Shown piece by piece: positions 50,714-58,968 of a stretch of 64,000 nucleotides of DNA. How positions within the stretch are numbered: the stretch's first letter is position 1; the number at the start of each line of letters is the position of its first letter. The notes beneath the pieces are model-generated. The model searched no databases and was not told the origin of the DNA. It saw nothing but the letters and a program-made list of their open reading frames with translations. The stretch comes from Marinospirillum sp035271045 (GTDB lineage: Bacteria > Pseudomonadota > Gammaproteobacteria > Pseudomonadales > Halomonadaceae), in the NCBI RefSeq assembly GCF_035271045.1, contig NZ_DATESC010000023.1:1-64000 (forward strand). Direction: 5' to 3'. The translations under genes were made by a program, and so were the position numbers.

Positions 50714-51964
50714 CTAATAAAACCACTGCCCCATTAGCACCACACCGGCATACCCAAGTGTGTAAGCTAAAAATAATTGCAAAAAATAACGCAAATAAGT
50801 CACGAAGGTTAAGCCTGGAATTTTGCTCATCGCCACAATACCCGCTGCAGAACCAATCACTAATAGCGAACCACCCACACCAACAGAGTAAGTTAAACCC
50901 AACCACTCACCCGTACTCATACTAATGCCTGATTTAAGCAAGGCGGCCGTTAAAGGCACGTTGTCAATAATGGCTGAGAAAATGCCCATTAAATAATTGG
51001 CAAAAACAGGTGGTAACACTTCATAAATGGCGACCATTGAATTCAGTGCTTCTATTTCTTTGAGCATTCCAACAATTAACAAAATACCAAGGAAAAATAG
51101 CAGTGTTTCAAACTCAATGGCTCGAACATACTCAAGTATCGGGTCTAAATCAGAATCGCTACTCATAAAGCGAGAGACTAAAAACATAATGGACAAGCCG
51201 AATAAAAAGGTCAGTACAGGCGGAATACTAAAAATCACATTGCCACTAATCGTCACAAAAATCGTACTTAAAAACAAAATACCTATCACGATATCTACAC
51301 GTCTAACAACAGTATTTTTAGATTCAAGAACCACTTGCCCTGATAAACCTCTACCTAACAAGACCGCCAATATTAATACCGTCAGCAAAGCGGGAATCGC
51401 TAGGATTAGCAAGCTTAAAATGGCAACCTTTCCCGCCAAAAAAATCATTAACGTAGTCACATCACCCGTAATCAGTGCCACACCGCCAGAGTTAACGGCA
51501 AAGACCACTAACGTAATGAATTTTATGCGTTTTCTAAGGTTAAGATTAAGCGATAAAATTAACGTGCAAGACACTAAAGTAGCAGTAATATTGTCGGCTA
51601 AAGAAGAAAAAACAAAACAGAACAGCCCCGTTAGCAGCAATAATCCCCGTTCAGAAACTTTACGAGGCATAATTAAAAATATTAAATTTTCAATTAACCC
51701 TTTTTTGTTTAAATACGCGACAAACGTCATAGCAGCGACTAAAAACAGCCATAAACCGGCTATTTCTGCAATGCTTTCGGCTAACCCAGTAGAAACCAAG
51801 GTGGTTTGCTCTGGACTACGACTAAAAGCAAATAACAGCATCCAGCTTAACGTGCCAAAAAACAGCGTTACTTTTGCTTTATTAATGTGTGTAAATTCTT
51901 CAAAGATAACGCCAAGCAGTGCTAGCAAGGCTAGAACAATGAGGGTGTAGTCTAAAATGGACAT
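50714..51964 (-). CDS. nhaD: NhaD-type Na+/H+ antiporter
   Basis: A 416-residue membrane protein with about eleven helices. It matches NhaD: SLADNITATLVSCTLILSLNLN in two parts, an FAVNSGGVALITGDVTTLMIF segment with conserved polar residues, and FSAIIDNVPLTAALLKSGI near the end. NhaD exports Na+ or Li+ in exchange for protons and is found mainly in saline or alkaline habitats. It is first in the nhaD-exchanger pair. A 307-residue open frame on the opposite strand is a shadow. Confidence 0.92.
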   Translation of the reverse strand: MSILDYTLIVLALLALLGVIFEEFTHINKAKVTLFFGTLSWMLLFAFSRSPEQTTLVSTGLAESIAEIAGLWLFLVAAMTFVAYLNKKGLIENLIFLIMPRKVSERGLLLLTGLFCFVFSSLADNITATLVSCTLILSLNLNLRKRIKFITLVVFAVNSGGVALITGDVTTLMIFLAGKVAILSLLILAIPALLTVLILAVLLGRGLSGQVVLESKNTVVRRVDIVIGILFLSTIFVTISGNVIFSIPPVLTFLFGLSIMFLVSRFMSSDSDLDPILEYVRAIEFETLLFFLGILLIVGMLKEIEALNSMVAIYEVLPPVFANYLMGIFSAIIDNVPLTAALLKSGISMSTGEWLGLTYSVGVGGSLLVIGSAAGIVAMSKIPGLTFVTYLRYFLQLFLAYTLGYAGVVLMGQWFY

Positions 51965-52075
51965 GGTTTTTCCAGTGCAGGTCGGAAGGAGCGCAATGCT
52001 TTAATGACAAAGCGCGACAAATCCTAGAACCTGCCAGAATGTGAGTCAAGACTAACCGGACGTTAAATACTTAAT

Positions 52076-52960
52076 TTAATCTGCAGCGACTTCAGCGTGC
52101 TCTAATAAAAACTCAACAAACGCACGATCGGCAATTGACTGGTAAGCCCCTTTTTTCCATGCAATGGACATATTTAAGAAAACAGGTTCTTCAAAAGGAA
52201 TTGCAACCAAGTCTGGCTCGTCTTTTAACACCATTTTCAAAAAGACCGTAATGCCAAAACCTTGCCTAACAATCGATTTGGTTAGTGGAATCAAGTTAGA
52301 TTCAAAAGCAACCCTGGGCGTTAAGCCTGATTTTTCACAAACACGGTCAATGAATTCACGGTGAAAATAGCCTTCTTTAAACAACACCAACTCTTCTTCA
52401 AAGAACTCTTTAAAACTCACCGAGCTTAGCGCCGCAAAACGGTGATCGTGTGGTACACAAACCACCATTTCTTCTTGTAAAAAAGGCATGGCTTCTAGGT
52501 CTTTGGGTACGCGGTCAGCAACAATAACCCCAACGTCTAATTCACCTTCACGAATTTTCTTTTGAATGCTGCGTGTACCGTCTTCAAAAACAGCTAAATT
52601 TAAGCTTTGATGGCGGTGTTTAAAAGCCATTAAAATGGGTGGGAAATAGTAAGAACCCAGCATACTAGGAATACCAATCCGCACTTCACCTTTAGTTAAA
52701 CCACGGGCTTCGTTAAGCGCCAATTCAGCCGCTTCCACTTCATCTAAAATGCGCCGCGCATGAACCATTAAAATAGCCCCTTCTGCGGTAGGCTTTACAC
52801 GCTTTTCACCGCGATCCAGCAGCGACAAGCCCATCTGCTTTTCCATATTGCGAATCGACATACTAACGGCAGGCTGAGCAACACCCAATCTTTCTGCTGC
52901 AAGGGTAAAGCTACCTAAATCAGCAACAGTCACTAAATAACGTAGGGGTCGAATATCCAT
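52076..52960 (-). CDS. LysR-family transcriptional regulator
   Basis: A 294-residue protein. The N-terminal winged helix has GSFTLAAERLGVAQPAVSMSIRNMEKQMGLSL (in parts), and a substrate-binding domain fills about 90-290. Such regulators usually control a divergent gene with a small-molecule inducer. The divergent gene is the MFS transporter at 53053, and an LTTR-type box lies between them. The inducer cannot be deduced. Confidence 0.94.
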   Translation of the reverse strand: MDIRPLRYLVTVADLGSFTLAAERLGVAQPAVSMSIRNMEKQMGLSLLDRGEKRVKPTAEGAILMVHARRILDEVEAAELALNEARGLTKGEVRIGIPSMLGSYYFPPILMAFKHRHQSLNLAVFEDGTRSIQKKIREGELDVGVIVADRVPKDLEAMPFLQEEMVVCVPHDHRFAALSSVSFKEFFEEELVLFKEGYFHREFIDRVCEKSGLTPRVAFESNLIPLTKSIVRQGFGITVFLKMVLKDEPDLVAIPFEEPVFLNMSIAWKKGAYQSIADRAFVEFLLEHAEVAAD

Positions 52961-52980
52961 AACATGACCTTATTCTGAGG

Positions 52981-52995
52981 ATTCATTAGATGAAT
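52981..52995. promoter_or_regulatory. LTTR-type operator between lysR and the MFS gene
   Basis: ATTCAT-TAG-ATGAAT is a perfect 6-bp inverted repeat. It contains T-N11-A, the LysR-type recognition pattern. It lies 20 bp from the regulator start and 57 bp from the transporter start, the expected place for shared control. Confidence 0.6.
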
Positions 52996-53052
52996 TTTGC
53001 TTATTAACCAAGTCTGCGTAAAGTGTGTTTTTTTCATTTACAGGCTAAACCA

Positions 53053-54249
53053 ATGATTGAAGCAAAAACACCCGCTTTCTGGCGTGCTACTTTAGCACTT
53101 TGCTGCGGTTCCTTCATGATTTTCAGTAATCTTTATGTGACTCAGCCATTACTGCCTGAATTCCAAACAGCTTTTAATATTTCTACCTTAGAAGCGAACG
53201 CTTCTTTAGCTGTTACTACTTTAATGCTGGGTATTTCACTTTTAATCTATGGGCCTTTATCTGATGCTATTGGGCGGCGCGTCATTATGCTAGCCACCAT
53301 GAGCGGCACTTTACTTATTACACTTGCTTTGGCTTGGGTACCTAATTACACCAGCCTACTTATTTTACGCGCCCTACAAGGTTTTTTATTGGGCGGTTTA
53401 CCTGCGGTAGCGATTGCTTACATGGGGGATGAATTTAGCAAAAAAGCAATGGCATTAGCGGTGGGTATTTATATTAGCGCCAACTCGTTAGGTGGCATTA
53501 GCGGACGGCTATTTTCTGGTTTTTTGGCTGATGCATTTAACTGGCGAGCAAGCTTTATTGGCGCAGCGGTTATATCCATCGTTTGTTTAAGTTTTTTTTG
53601 GTGGGCGTTACCTAAGTCTAAAAACTTCCAACCCCAAAAACCCAGCCTAACTCGAATGCTAAACGATCTATTCGCCCACCTTAAAAACCCTTTGCTGCTG
53701 TTTGTTTATATTTTAGGTGGCTTAAATTTTTTTATTTTCATTAATCAATACAGCTACGTAACTTATTTATTGTCGGCTGATCCTTGGCTATTAAGCAGCA
53801 GCTTTTTAGGTATGTTGTTTTTAACTTACTTAACAGGAACTTGGGCGGCTTCTATGTCGGGGCGCATTGCTTTGGTACTAGCGCAACCATTAGGCATGGC
53901 GATGGGTGTCGGCCTTTTAATGTTGGGTAGTTTAGTAATGTTAATACCCAGCGTATGGGCAATTGTTGGCGGGTTATTAATTAACAGCTTTGGTTTTTTC
54001 TTTTGCCATTCCAATATTACTAGCTGGGTTAGCCGCCAAGCCCAAACAGCACGCGCCAGTGCCAGCGCACTTTATTTGGTGTTTTATTATGTAGGCGCAA
54101 GTACTGGTGGTTTTTACTTAGATCCATTTTGGCAAGCAATGCAGTGGCAAGGGGTTATTTTGGGTTCTTTATTGGTGTTTGTAGTTACGCTGGGGATTAG
54201 CTTATGGCTATGGAAGCAAGACCCGCGCACGCTAAGCCAGTTAGCCTAG
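53053..54249 (+). CDS. MFS transporter (YnfM/arabinose-efflux-like, 12 TM)
   Basis: About 398 residues from the ATG at 53053; an upstream GTG adds 10 unlikely residues. It has twelve hydrophobic segments. The loop 2-3 signature GPLSDAIGRRVIM and the NLYVTQPLLPEF start resemble the YnfM group of drug/metabolite exporters. It is divergent from a LysR regulator with an operator-like repeat between them, typical of inducible export. The substrate is unknown. The end overlaps the convergent TauE/SafE gene by 4 bp. Confidence 0.92.
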   Translation: MIEAKTPAFWRATLALCCGSFMIFSNLYVTQPLLPEFQTAFNISTLEANASLAVTTLMLGISLLIYGPLSDAIGRRVIMLATMSGTLLITLALAWVPNYTSLLILRALQGFLLGGLPAVAIAYMGDEFSKKAMALAVGIYISANSLGGISGRLFSGFLADAFNWRASFIGAAVISIVCLSFFWWALPKSKNFQPQKPSLTRMLNDLFAHLKNPLLLFVYILGGLNFFIFINQYSYVTYLLSADPWLLSSSFLGMLFLTYLTGTWAASMSGRIALVLAQPLGMAMGVGLLMLGSLVMLIPSVWAIVGGLLINSFGFFFCHSNITSWVSRQAQTARASASALYLVFYYVGASTGGFYLDPFWQAMQWQGVILGSLLVFVVTLGISLWLWKQDPRTLSQLA

Positions 54250-55046
54250 CTAACCAAAGCCGACCAAATAAGGCGCAACGCCAATAAAGTTAAAACAACA
54301 TTAATCATCCGGCTAAATTTTTGGTTGCTTAATTTATTAAGCAACTTTAAACCTAACCAAGTACCCACTGCGCCACTTAAAACCATCAGCAGCATTAAAC
54401 CCAACCAATCCGCAAACACAAAACCTGCTGCACCAAACACAACAGCTTTAGGTAAATGCTGAACACTCATGGTTGCCGCAAAGTTAGCAACGGTACGAAA
54501 ACGATCACCCTGATGTTGCTGCTTCACAAAGGCCGCGACTAAAGGGCCAGTTGCGCCAGCAAACATACTAACAAAGGTGGTTATCAGTGCAGCAAAAAAA
54601 GTGCCTACGCGCCCTAAACCTATGGCAGGAACTTTAGGCCCCCAAGTTAAAAACAAGATAAAACCAGCAATGGTGAGCTGTAAAAATTGCATCGGTAATT
54701 CAACTAAAAATAAACTGGCTAAACCTGCCCCTAAAATTGCACCGGGTGTAAAAGCTGCAAGGCGCTTCCAATCAATGCCTTTAAAGGTCATAACAGCACG
54801 GTTAAAATTAGAGCCAAACTGCACCATGCCATGCAGAGGAATAATAGCGGCTGGGGGTAAAATTAACGCCATCACTGCTAACAGCAAAACACCACCACCC
54901 ACGCCAATACTAGCGGTCATGGCAGACGTAATACCGGCAAAAATAATCAGCAATAAGCTATTTAATAAACTCAGTTGTTCAGGTAAAAGGTATTCAAGGT
55001 AGGGCACACTAAAGTCCAGAGATACGTAAGCAGTCATTGTAGTCAT
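54246..55046 (-). CDS. TauE/SafE-family sulfite/anion exporter-like permease
   Basis: A 266-residue membrane protein with about eight helices: IFAGITSAMTASIGVGGGVLLL, PLHGMVQFGSNFNRA and SMFAGATGPLVAAF, the conserved parts of the TauE/SafE (DUF81) family. Members export sulfite, sulfoacetate or related anions, and the substrate here is not known. The start is ATG at 55046 or 55037, within the last codons of the upstream lipoprotein gene (38-bp overlap), which implies coupling if both are real. Confidence 0.88.
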   Translation of the reverse strand: MTTMTAYVSLDFSVPYLEYLLPEQLSLLNSLLLIIFAGITSAMTASIGVGGGVLLLAVMALILPPAAIIPLHGMVQFGSNFNRAVMTFKGIDWKRLAAFTPGAILGAGLASLFLVELPMQFLQLTIAGFILFLTWGPKVPAIGLGRVGTFFAALITTFVSMFAGATGPLVAAFVKQQHQGDRFRTVANFAATMSVQHLPKAVVFGAAGFVFADWLGLMLLMVLSGAVGTWLGLKLLNKLSNQKFSRMINVVLTLLALRLIWSALVS

Positions 55047-55344
55047 CTAAACGCCGGTCATAATTAGCGTCTTGATCTGCTAAAGAAGGCAGCCTAAAAC
55101 CAACATTAATAATACCTGCCGCGATGATGGAAAAATCAGTTTCTGACTGTAAACCGGATTGCATTGAACAATTTAGGCGACTTTTTTCATAGAAGGAGAG
55201 TTTATCTACATTCACAGGCATAAATAGCTTTTCAAAATTAACGCTGCTGCAGCCGCTACTTAATAACAGACACACTAAACAGCCGCCAATCAATAGCGGT
55301 TGTTTTTTTAAATTAAAAATACGTTTAATTAACAAATAAGGCAT
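55009..55344 (-). CDS. Small lipoprotein of unknown function
   Basis: 111 residues. The signal is LIGGCLVCLLLSSGC with lipobox LSSGC, so the mature protein starts with an acylated Cys and has about 80 residues. It carries two further cysteines in CSMQ and NDCL, which may form a disulfide. No family was recognised. The ribosome site is poor. The 3' end overlaps the TauE/SafE start by 38 bp. The good lipobox is the main reason to accept it. Confidence 0.65.
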   Translation of the reverse strand: MPYLLIKRIFNLKKQPLLIGGCLVCLLLSSGCSSVNFEKLFMPVNVDKLSFYEKSRLNCSMQSGLQSETDFSIIAAGIINVGFRLPSLADQDANYDRRLDDYNDCLRISGL

Positions 55345-55424
55345 TTAAAAGGTGCTTTTAGATGAGCAGTACTACCTATGTTATCTTATTCATTGGTCAA
55401 GCTAAACCCCAAATGGCGTAAAAA

Positions 55425-55529
55425 ATGTTGGAAATTGACGTGATTCCTGTAACGCCTTTTACACAAAGCACGACCTTGATTTGGTGTGATGAAATAGAAC
55501 GTTTATTTTTTAACAGCCCATCGAATTAA
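55425..55529 (+). pseudogene. N-terminal stub resembling an MBL-fold hydrolase gene
   Basis: A 34-residue frame starts MLEIDVIPVTPFTQSTTLIWCDE. This looks like the N-terminus of YcbL/glyoxalase II-like metallo-hydrolases, which read roughly IPVTPFxQNCxLIWC followed by a DPGG motif. Here the likeness stops after about 22 residues, and the zinc motif and the rest are missing. It sits in the 249-bp gap before the YCF48 gene. It is probably what remains of a deleted gene. Confidence 0.45.
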
Positions 55530-55605
55530 AACGAGCGTTTGTCTAAAAGACTGGTTTGATGCTAGAGTTAACTTTGCCAAGAAAATAACAATAATGGAGA
55601 TTATT

Positions 55606-56601
55606 ATGGTTTCTAGTTGCTGGCCTTATCGACTAAAAATTGTTTGCCTTTTATTAAGTGCAAGCTTTTTTACGCCCACCCTTTTTGCTGATTCTGCACT
55701 GCTTAAACAAGCCTTAAAGTCTGAATTAATTACCCAATCTTTACTGCTAGACATTACCGCTGCAGGTGATCGCCTTGTTGCTGTGGGTGAGCGAGGGCAT
55801 ATTATTTACCGCGACGCGCTTAATAAGGGTACTAAGCAAATTTGGCAACAAGCTAAAGTACCGGTGATAAGCCAGTTAACCGGGGTTGATTTTGCTACAG
55901 CCGACCTTGGCTTTGCAGTAGGACACGAGGCAACCATCTTACGTAGCAGCGATGCTGGTGTTAGTTGGCAGTTGGTGCAGCATGACACAGAAGAAGCACC
56001 GTTATTAGATGTTTTCTTTATTTCAGCGCAAACAGGCTTTGCGGTCGGCGGCTATGGTTTGCTACTAAAGACACAAGACTCAGGCAAAACTTGGCAAAAT
56101 TTAAGCGATAAACTACCTAACCCTGAAGGCTATCACAACAATGCCATTACTCAAGATATAGCGGGGCATTTGTTTATTGTTGGCGAACGCGGCAGTGTTT
56201 ATCGCTCTACCGACTTAGGTGACTCTTGGCAAGCATTGCAACTGGATTATGACGGCTCTTTATTTGGTGTTTTTAGCACCCCAGCCGGACAACTAGTTGC
56301 CACTGGTTTACGGGGTAATTTATTTATGAGCTTAGACACCGGCAATTCTTGGCAGCCACTTAAACACGCCGGTGAACAAACGTTAAACACGGGTCTAGTA
56401 TTAGATAACTTAGGTAATAATTCGTTATTACTGCTAGGTCAAAATGGTGAATACCTAACTGGCGCAGCGCAAGCGCTTAATTTGCATACGCTATCAGGTC
56501 GCTATTCTTTATTAGCTGCCGCTCGCCAAGGTAATGAGTGGGTAGCTGTTGGACGCGGCGGTATACACAGCCTGCCATTACCTACAACAGCAGACCGCTA
56601 A
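55606..56601 (+). CDS. YCF48/BNR-repeat exported protein
   Basis: About 331 residues from the ATG at 55606 (GGAG 6-7 bp upstream); an ATG at 55594 adds 4 residues. A signal peptide (LKIVCLLLSASFFTPTLFA) is followed by a beta-propeller with Asp-box repeats SSDAGVSWQLV, TQDSGKTWQNL, STDLGDSWQAL and SLDTGNSWQPL. Proteins with this YCF48-like fold next to MMPL transporters are common in gammaproteobacteria and are thought to work with the exporter in the periplasm. It ends 10 bp before the MMPL start, so they form one operon. Confidence 0.9.
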   Translation: MVSSCWPYRLKIVCLLLSASFFTPTLFADSALLKQALKSELITQSLLLDITAAGDRLVAVGERGHIIYRDALNKGTKQIWQQAKVPVISQLTGVDFATADLGFAVGHEATILRSSDAGVSWQLVQHDTEEAPLLDVFFISAQTGFAVGGYGLLLKTQDSGKTWQNLSDKLPNPEGYHNNAITQDIAGHLFIVGERGSVYRSTDLGDSWQALQLDYDGSLFGVFSTPAGQLVATGLRGNLFMSLDTGNSWQPLKHAGEQTLNTGLVLDNLGNNSLLLLGQNGEYLTGAAQALNLHTLSGRYSLLAAARQGNEWVAVGRGGIHSLPLPTTADR

Positions 56602-56611
56602 GGATATCACT

Positions 56612-58960
56612 ATGAACACACCACACATCGCTGTTAATAAACCACACACTGCTGTTATTGAAGCCCCGACTATTGAAAAAGCTTTCTTTAATTTTCGTCC
56701 ATTTTGGTTGGCTTTATTTTTAATGCTAACGGTTTTTTTAGGTTATCAAGCCATTCAAGTAAAGCCTGAAGCCAGTTTTGAGAAACTGATTCCGCTGTCG
56801 CACCCCTACATTGAAAACTTTATGGAGCGCCAAGACGATTTGCGCGGTTTAGGCAATGCAGTGCGTTTGGTGGTAGTAGCCAAGCAAGGTGCGGATATTT
56901 TTAGTGCGGACTATATGCAGCGCTTACAAGATGTTTATGAAGAAGTCCGCTATTTAGAAGGCGTTGACCAATCTGCCGTTCGGTCTTTGTGGGATCCTGC
57001 GGTGCGCTGGACGCAAGTGACTGAAGAAGGTTTTGAAGGCGGCACGGTGATTCCTGATACCTACGATGGCAGCCCTGAAAGCTTAGAGGCGCTGCGTGAA
57101 AACCTGCTTAAATCGGGTCAAGTGGGCATTATGATTGCTAACGATTTTCGCTCAACCCTTGTGGTTGCACCGCTGCTGGATAAAGTCGATGGCAAACCAC
57201 TGGATTACCAAGCTTTTTCTGCAGCTTTAGAAACAGTGCGCGATCAGTTTAGTGATGAGCAGTTTGAAGTGCGTATCATTGGTTTTGCTAAATTAATTGG
57301 TGATTTAATTGATGGCGCAACGCAAGTTGGGTTTTTCTTTCTGATTGCTCTGCTCATTACTTTTGTACTTTTGTACTTTTATTCACGGTGCGTTAAAAGT
57401 GCGCTAATTTCGTTATTTTGTTCGGTAATTGCCGTTACTTGGCAATTGGGGCTACTGAACCTTCTAGGTTATGGTCTGGATCCCTACTCTATGCTGGTGC
57501 CTTTTTTAGTGTTTGCGATTGCGATTTCACATGGTGTACAAGTGATTAATGCAATGGCTTTAGAAGCTTCTTTTGGGCATGACCGTACCACTGCTGCACG
57601 TTTAGCTTTTCGCAGTTTGTACATTGCCGGTATGTTGGCGCTGGTGTCAGATGCGATTGGCTTTATGACGCTGCTGTTTATTGACATCCAAGTTATTCAA
57701 GAATTAGCCATTGCTGCTTCTTTAGGCGTAGCAGTCATTATTTTAACCAACTTAATTTTACTACCGCTGCTGATGTCTTATTTAGGCGTAGGATCTAAAA
57801 GCATTCTACGTGCCAAAAATAAACGCTTAGAAGACTCACCCGTTTGGCGGCGTTTATCTTTTTTCACCCATGCAAAAGTTGCGCCTTGGTCAATTTTAGT
57901 TGCCGCAATTTTAGGGGGCGTAGGCTTTTTAGCCAGTGCTGATTTGCAAATTGGTGATTTAGACAAAGGTGCGCCTGAATTACGCCCTGACTCGCGCTAT
58001 AACCAAGACAATGCTTTTGTCACCGATAACTATGCGACCAGTGCCGATGTATTAGTTGTGATGGTAGAAACCCCTGAACAAGGTTGTGTTGCCTATGAAG
58101 CCTTAGAAGCCGTCGACCGATTGGAATGGCAGATGCGTAACGTGGCGGGTGTGCAAGGTACATTATCGCCTGCCTACATTACCAAGCGCGTGATTGCTGG
58201 TTTTAACGAAGGCAATTTAAAATGGGAAACCCTTGATCGTAATCAGTTTGTGCTTAACCAAGCCATGAGCAATCTACCTGCAGGCATGATAAATAACCGC
58301 TGTGATTTATTGCCGGTGATTCTTTACCTAGAAGACCATAAAGCGAATACCTTAGTCACCGTAACCAAGGCCGTAGAAGCCTTTGCAGCAGAAAACAATT
58401 CTGAATATGCGCGTTTTATGCTAGCTGCCGGTAGTGCTGGTATTGAAGCTGCCACCAACGAAGAAATTGCCCGCGCACAAACGTTTATGCTGATTTTTGT
58501 TTATGCCGTGGTTGCCTCTTTAGTGTTTATTACCTTCAAATCTTGGCGAGCGGTGGTGTGCATTGTTGCACCGCTGGGTTTAACATCAGTGCTTTGTCAG
58601 GCACTTATGGCACAACTAGGCATAGGTGTAAAAGTTGCTACCTTACCAGTGATTGCACTGGGGGTAGGCATTGGTGTTGACTATGGTATTTACATTTATT
58701 CACGCTTACGCGATTACTTGCGTGAAGGTGAAACCTTGCAAGCCGCCTATTACCACACGCTGCATTCAACCGGCAAAGCCGTTAGCTTCACCGGCTTAAC
58801 CTTGGCGATTGGTGTGGGCACTTGGGTTTTTTCACCCATTAAATTTCAGGCTGATATGGGTATCTTGCTCACTTTTATGTTTATTTGGAACATGGTCGGT
58901 GCACTTTGGTTGCTGCCAGCATTTGCCCATTACTTACTAAAAGACCCATCTAAGGCCTAG
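56612..58960 (+). CDS. MMPL/RND-superfamily exporter
   Basis: About 782 residues from the ATG at 56612, which has AAGGAT at 56600-56605; an earlier in-frame start would overlap the YCF48 gene. Two halves each begin with one TM, a periplasmic domain and a five-TM block, as in MMPL proteins. Motifs include VDYGIYIYSRLRD in the last TM block. This group resembles exporters usually encoded with YCF48, DUF1302 and DUF1329 proteins, suggested to move hydrophobic substrates or lipids. The DUF1302 and DUF1329 genes are not in the window. The substrate is unknown. Confidence 0.92.
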   Translation: MNTPHIAVNKPHTAVIEAPTIEKAFFNFRPFWLALFLMLTVFLGYQAIQVKPEASFEKLIPLSHPYIENFMERQDDLRGLGNAVRLVVVAKQGADIFSADYMQRLQDVYEEVRYLEGVDQSAVRSLWDPAVRWTQVTEEGFEGGTVIPDTYDGSPESLEALRENLLKSGQVGIMIANDFRSTLVVAPLLDKVDGKPLDYQAFSAALETVRDQFSDEQFEVRIIGFAKLIGDLIDGATQVGFFFLIALLITFVLLYFYSRCVKSALISLFCSVIAVTWQLGLLNLLGYGLDPYSMLVPFLVFAIAISHGVQVINAMALEASFGHDRTTAARLAFRSLYIAGMLALVSDAIGFMTLLFIDIQVIQELAIAASLGVAVIILTNLILLPLLMSYLGVGSKSILRAKNKRLEDSPVWRRLSFFTHAKVAPWSILVAAILGGVGFLASADLQIGDLDKGAPELRPDSRYNQDNAFVTDNYATSADVLVVMVETPEQGCVAYEALEAVDRLEWQMRNVAGVQGTLSPAYITKRVIAGFNEGNLKWETLDRNQFVLNQAMSNLPAGMINNRCDLLPVILYLEDHKANTLVTVTKAVEAFAAENNSEYARFMLAAGSAGIEAATNEEIARAQTFMLIFVYAVVASLVFITFKSWRAVVCIVAPLGLTSVLCQALMAQLGIGVKVATLPVIALGVGIGVDYGIYIYSRLRDYLREGETLQAAYYHTLHSTGKAVSFTGLTLAIGVGTWVFSPIKFQADMGILLTFMFIWNMVGALWLLPAFAHYLLKDPSKA

Positions 58961-58968
58961 TTTCTGGC

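Noticed and set aside
50682..50906. Small frames between nhaD and the exchanger gene
   Set aside because: They overlap the end of nhaD in other frames on both strands and lack ribosome sites.
51027..51950. 307-residue open frame on the plus strand
   Set aside because: It lies fully antisense to nhaD, is rich in Asn, Lys, Ser and Ile, and shows no domain or ribosome site. It is a composition shadow.
54577..55002. 141-residue plus-strand frame opposite the TauE/SafE gene
   Set aside because: Antisense to a convincing membrane protein; Lys/Pro-rich without features.
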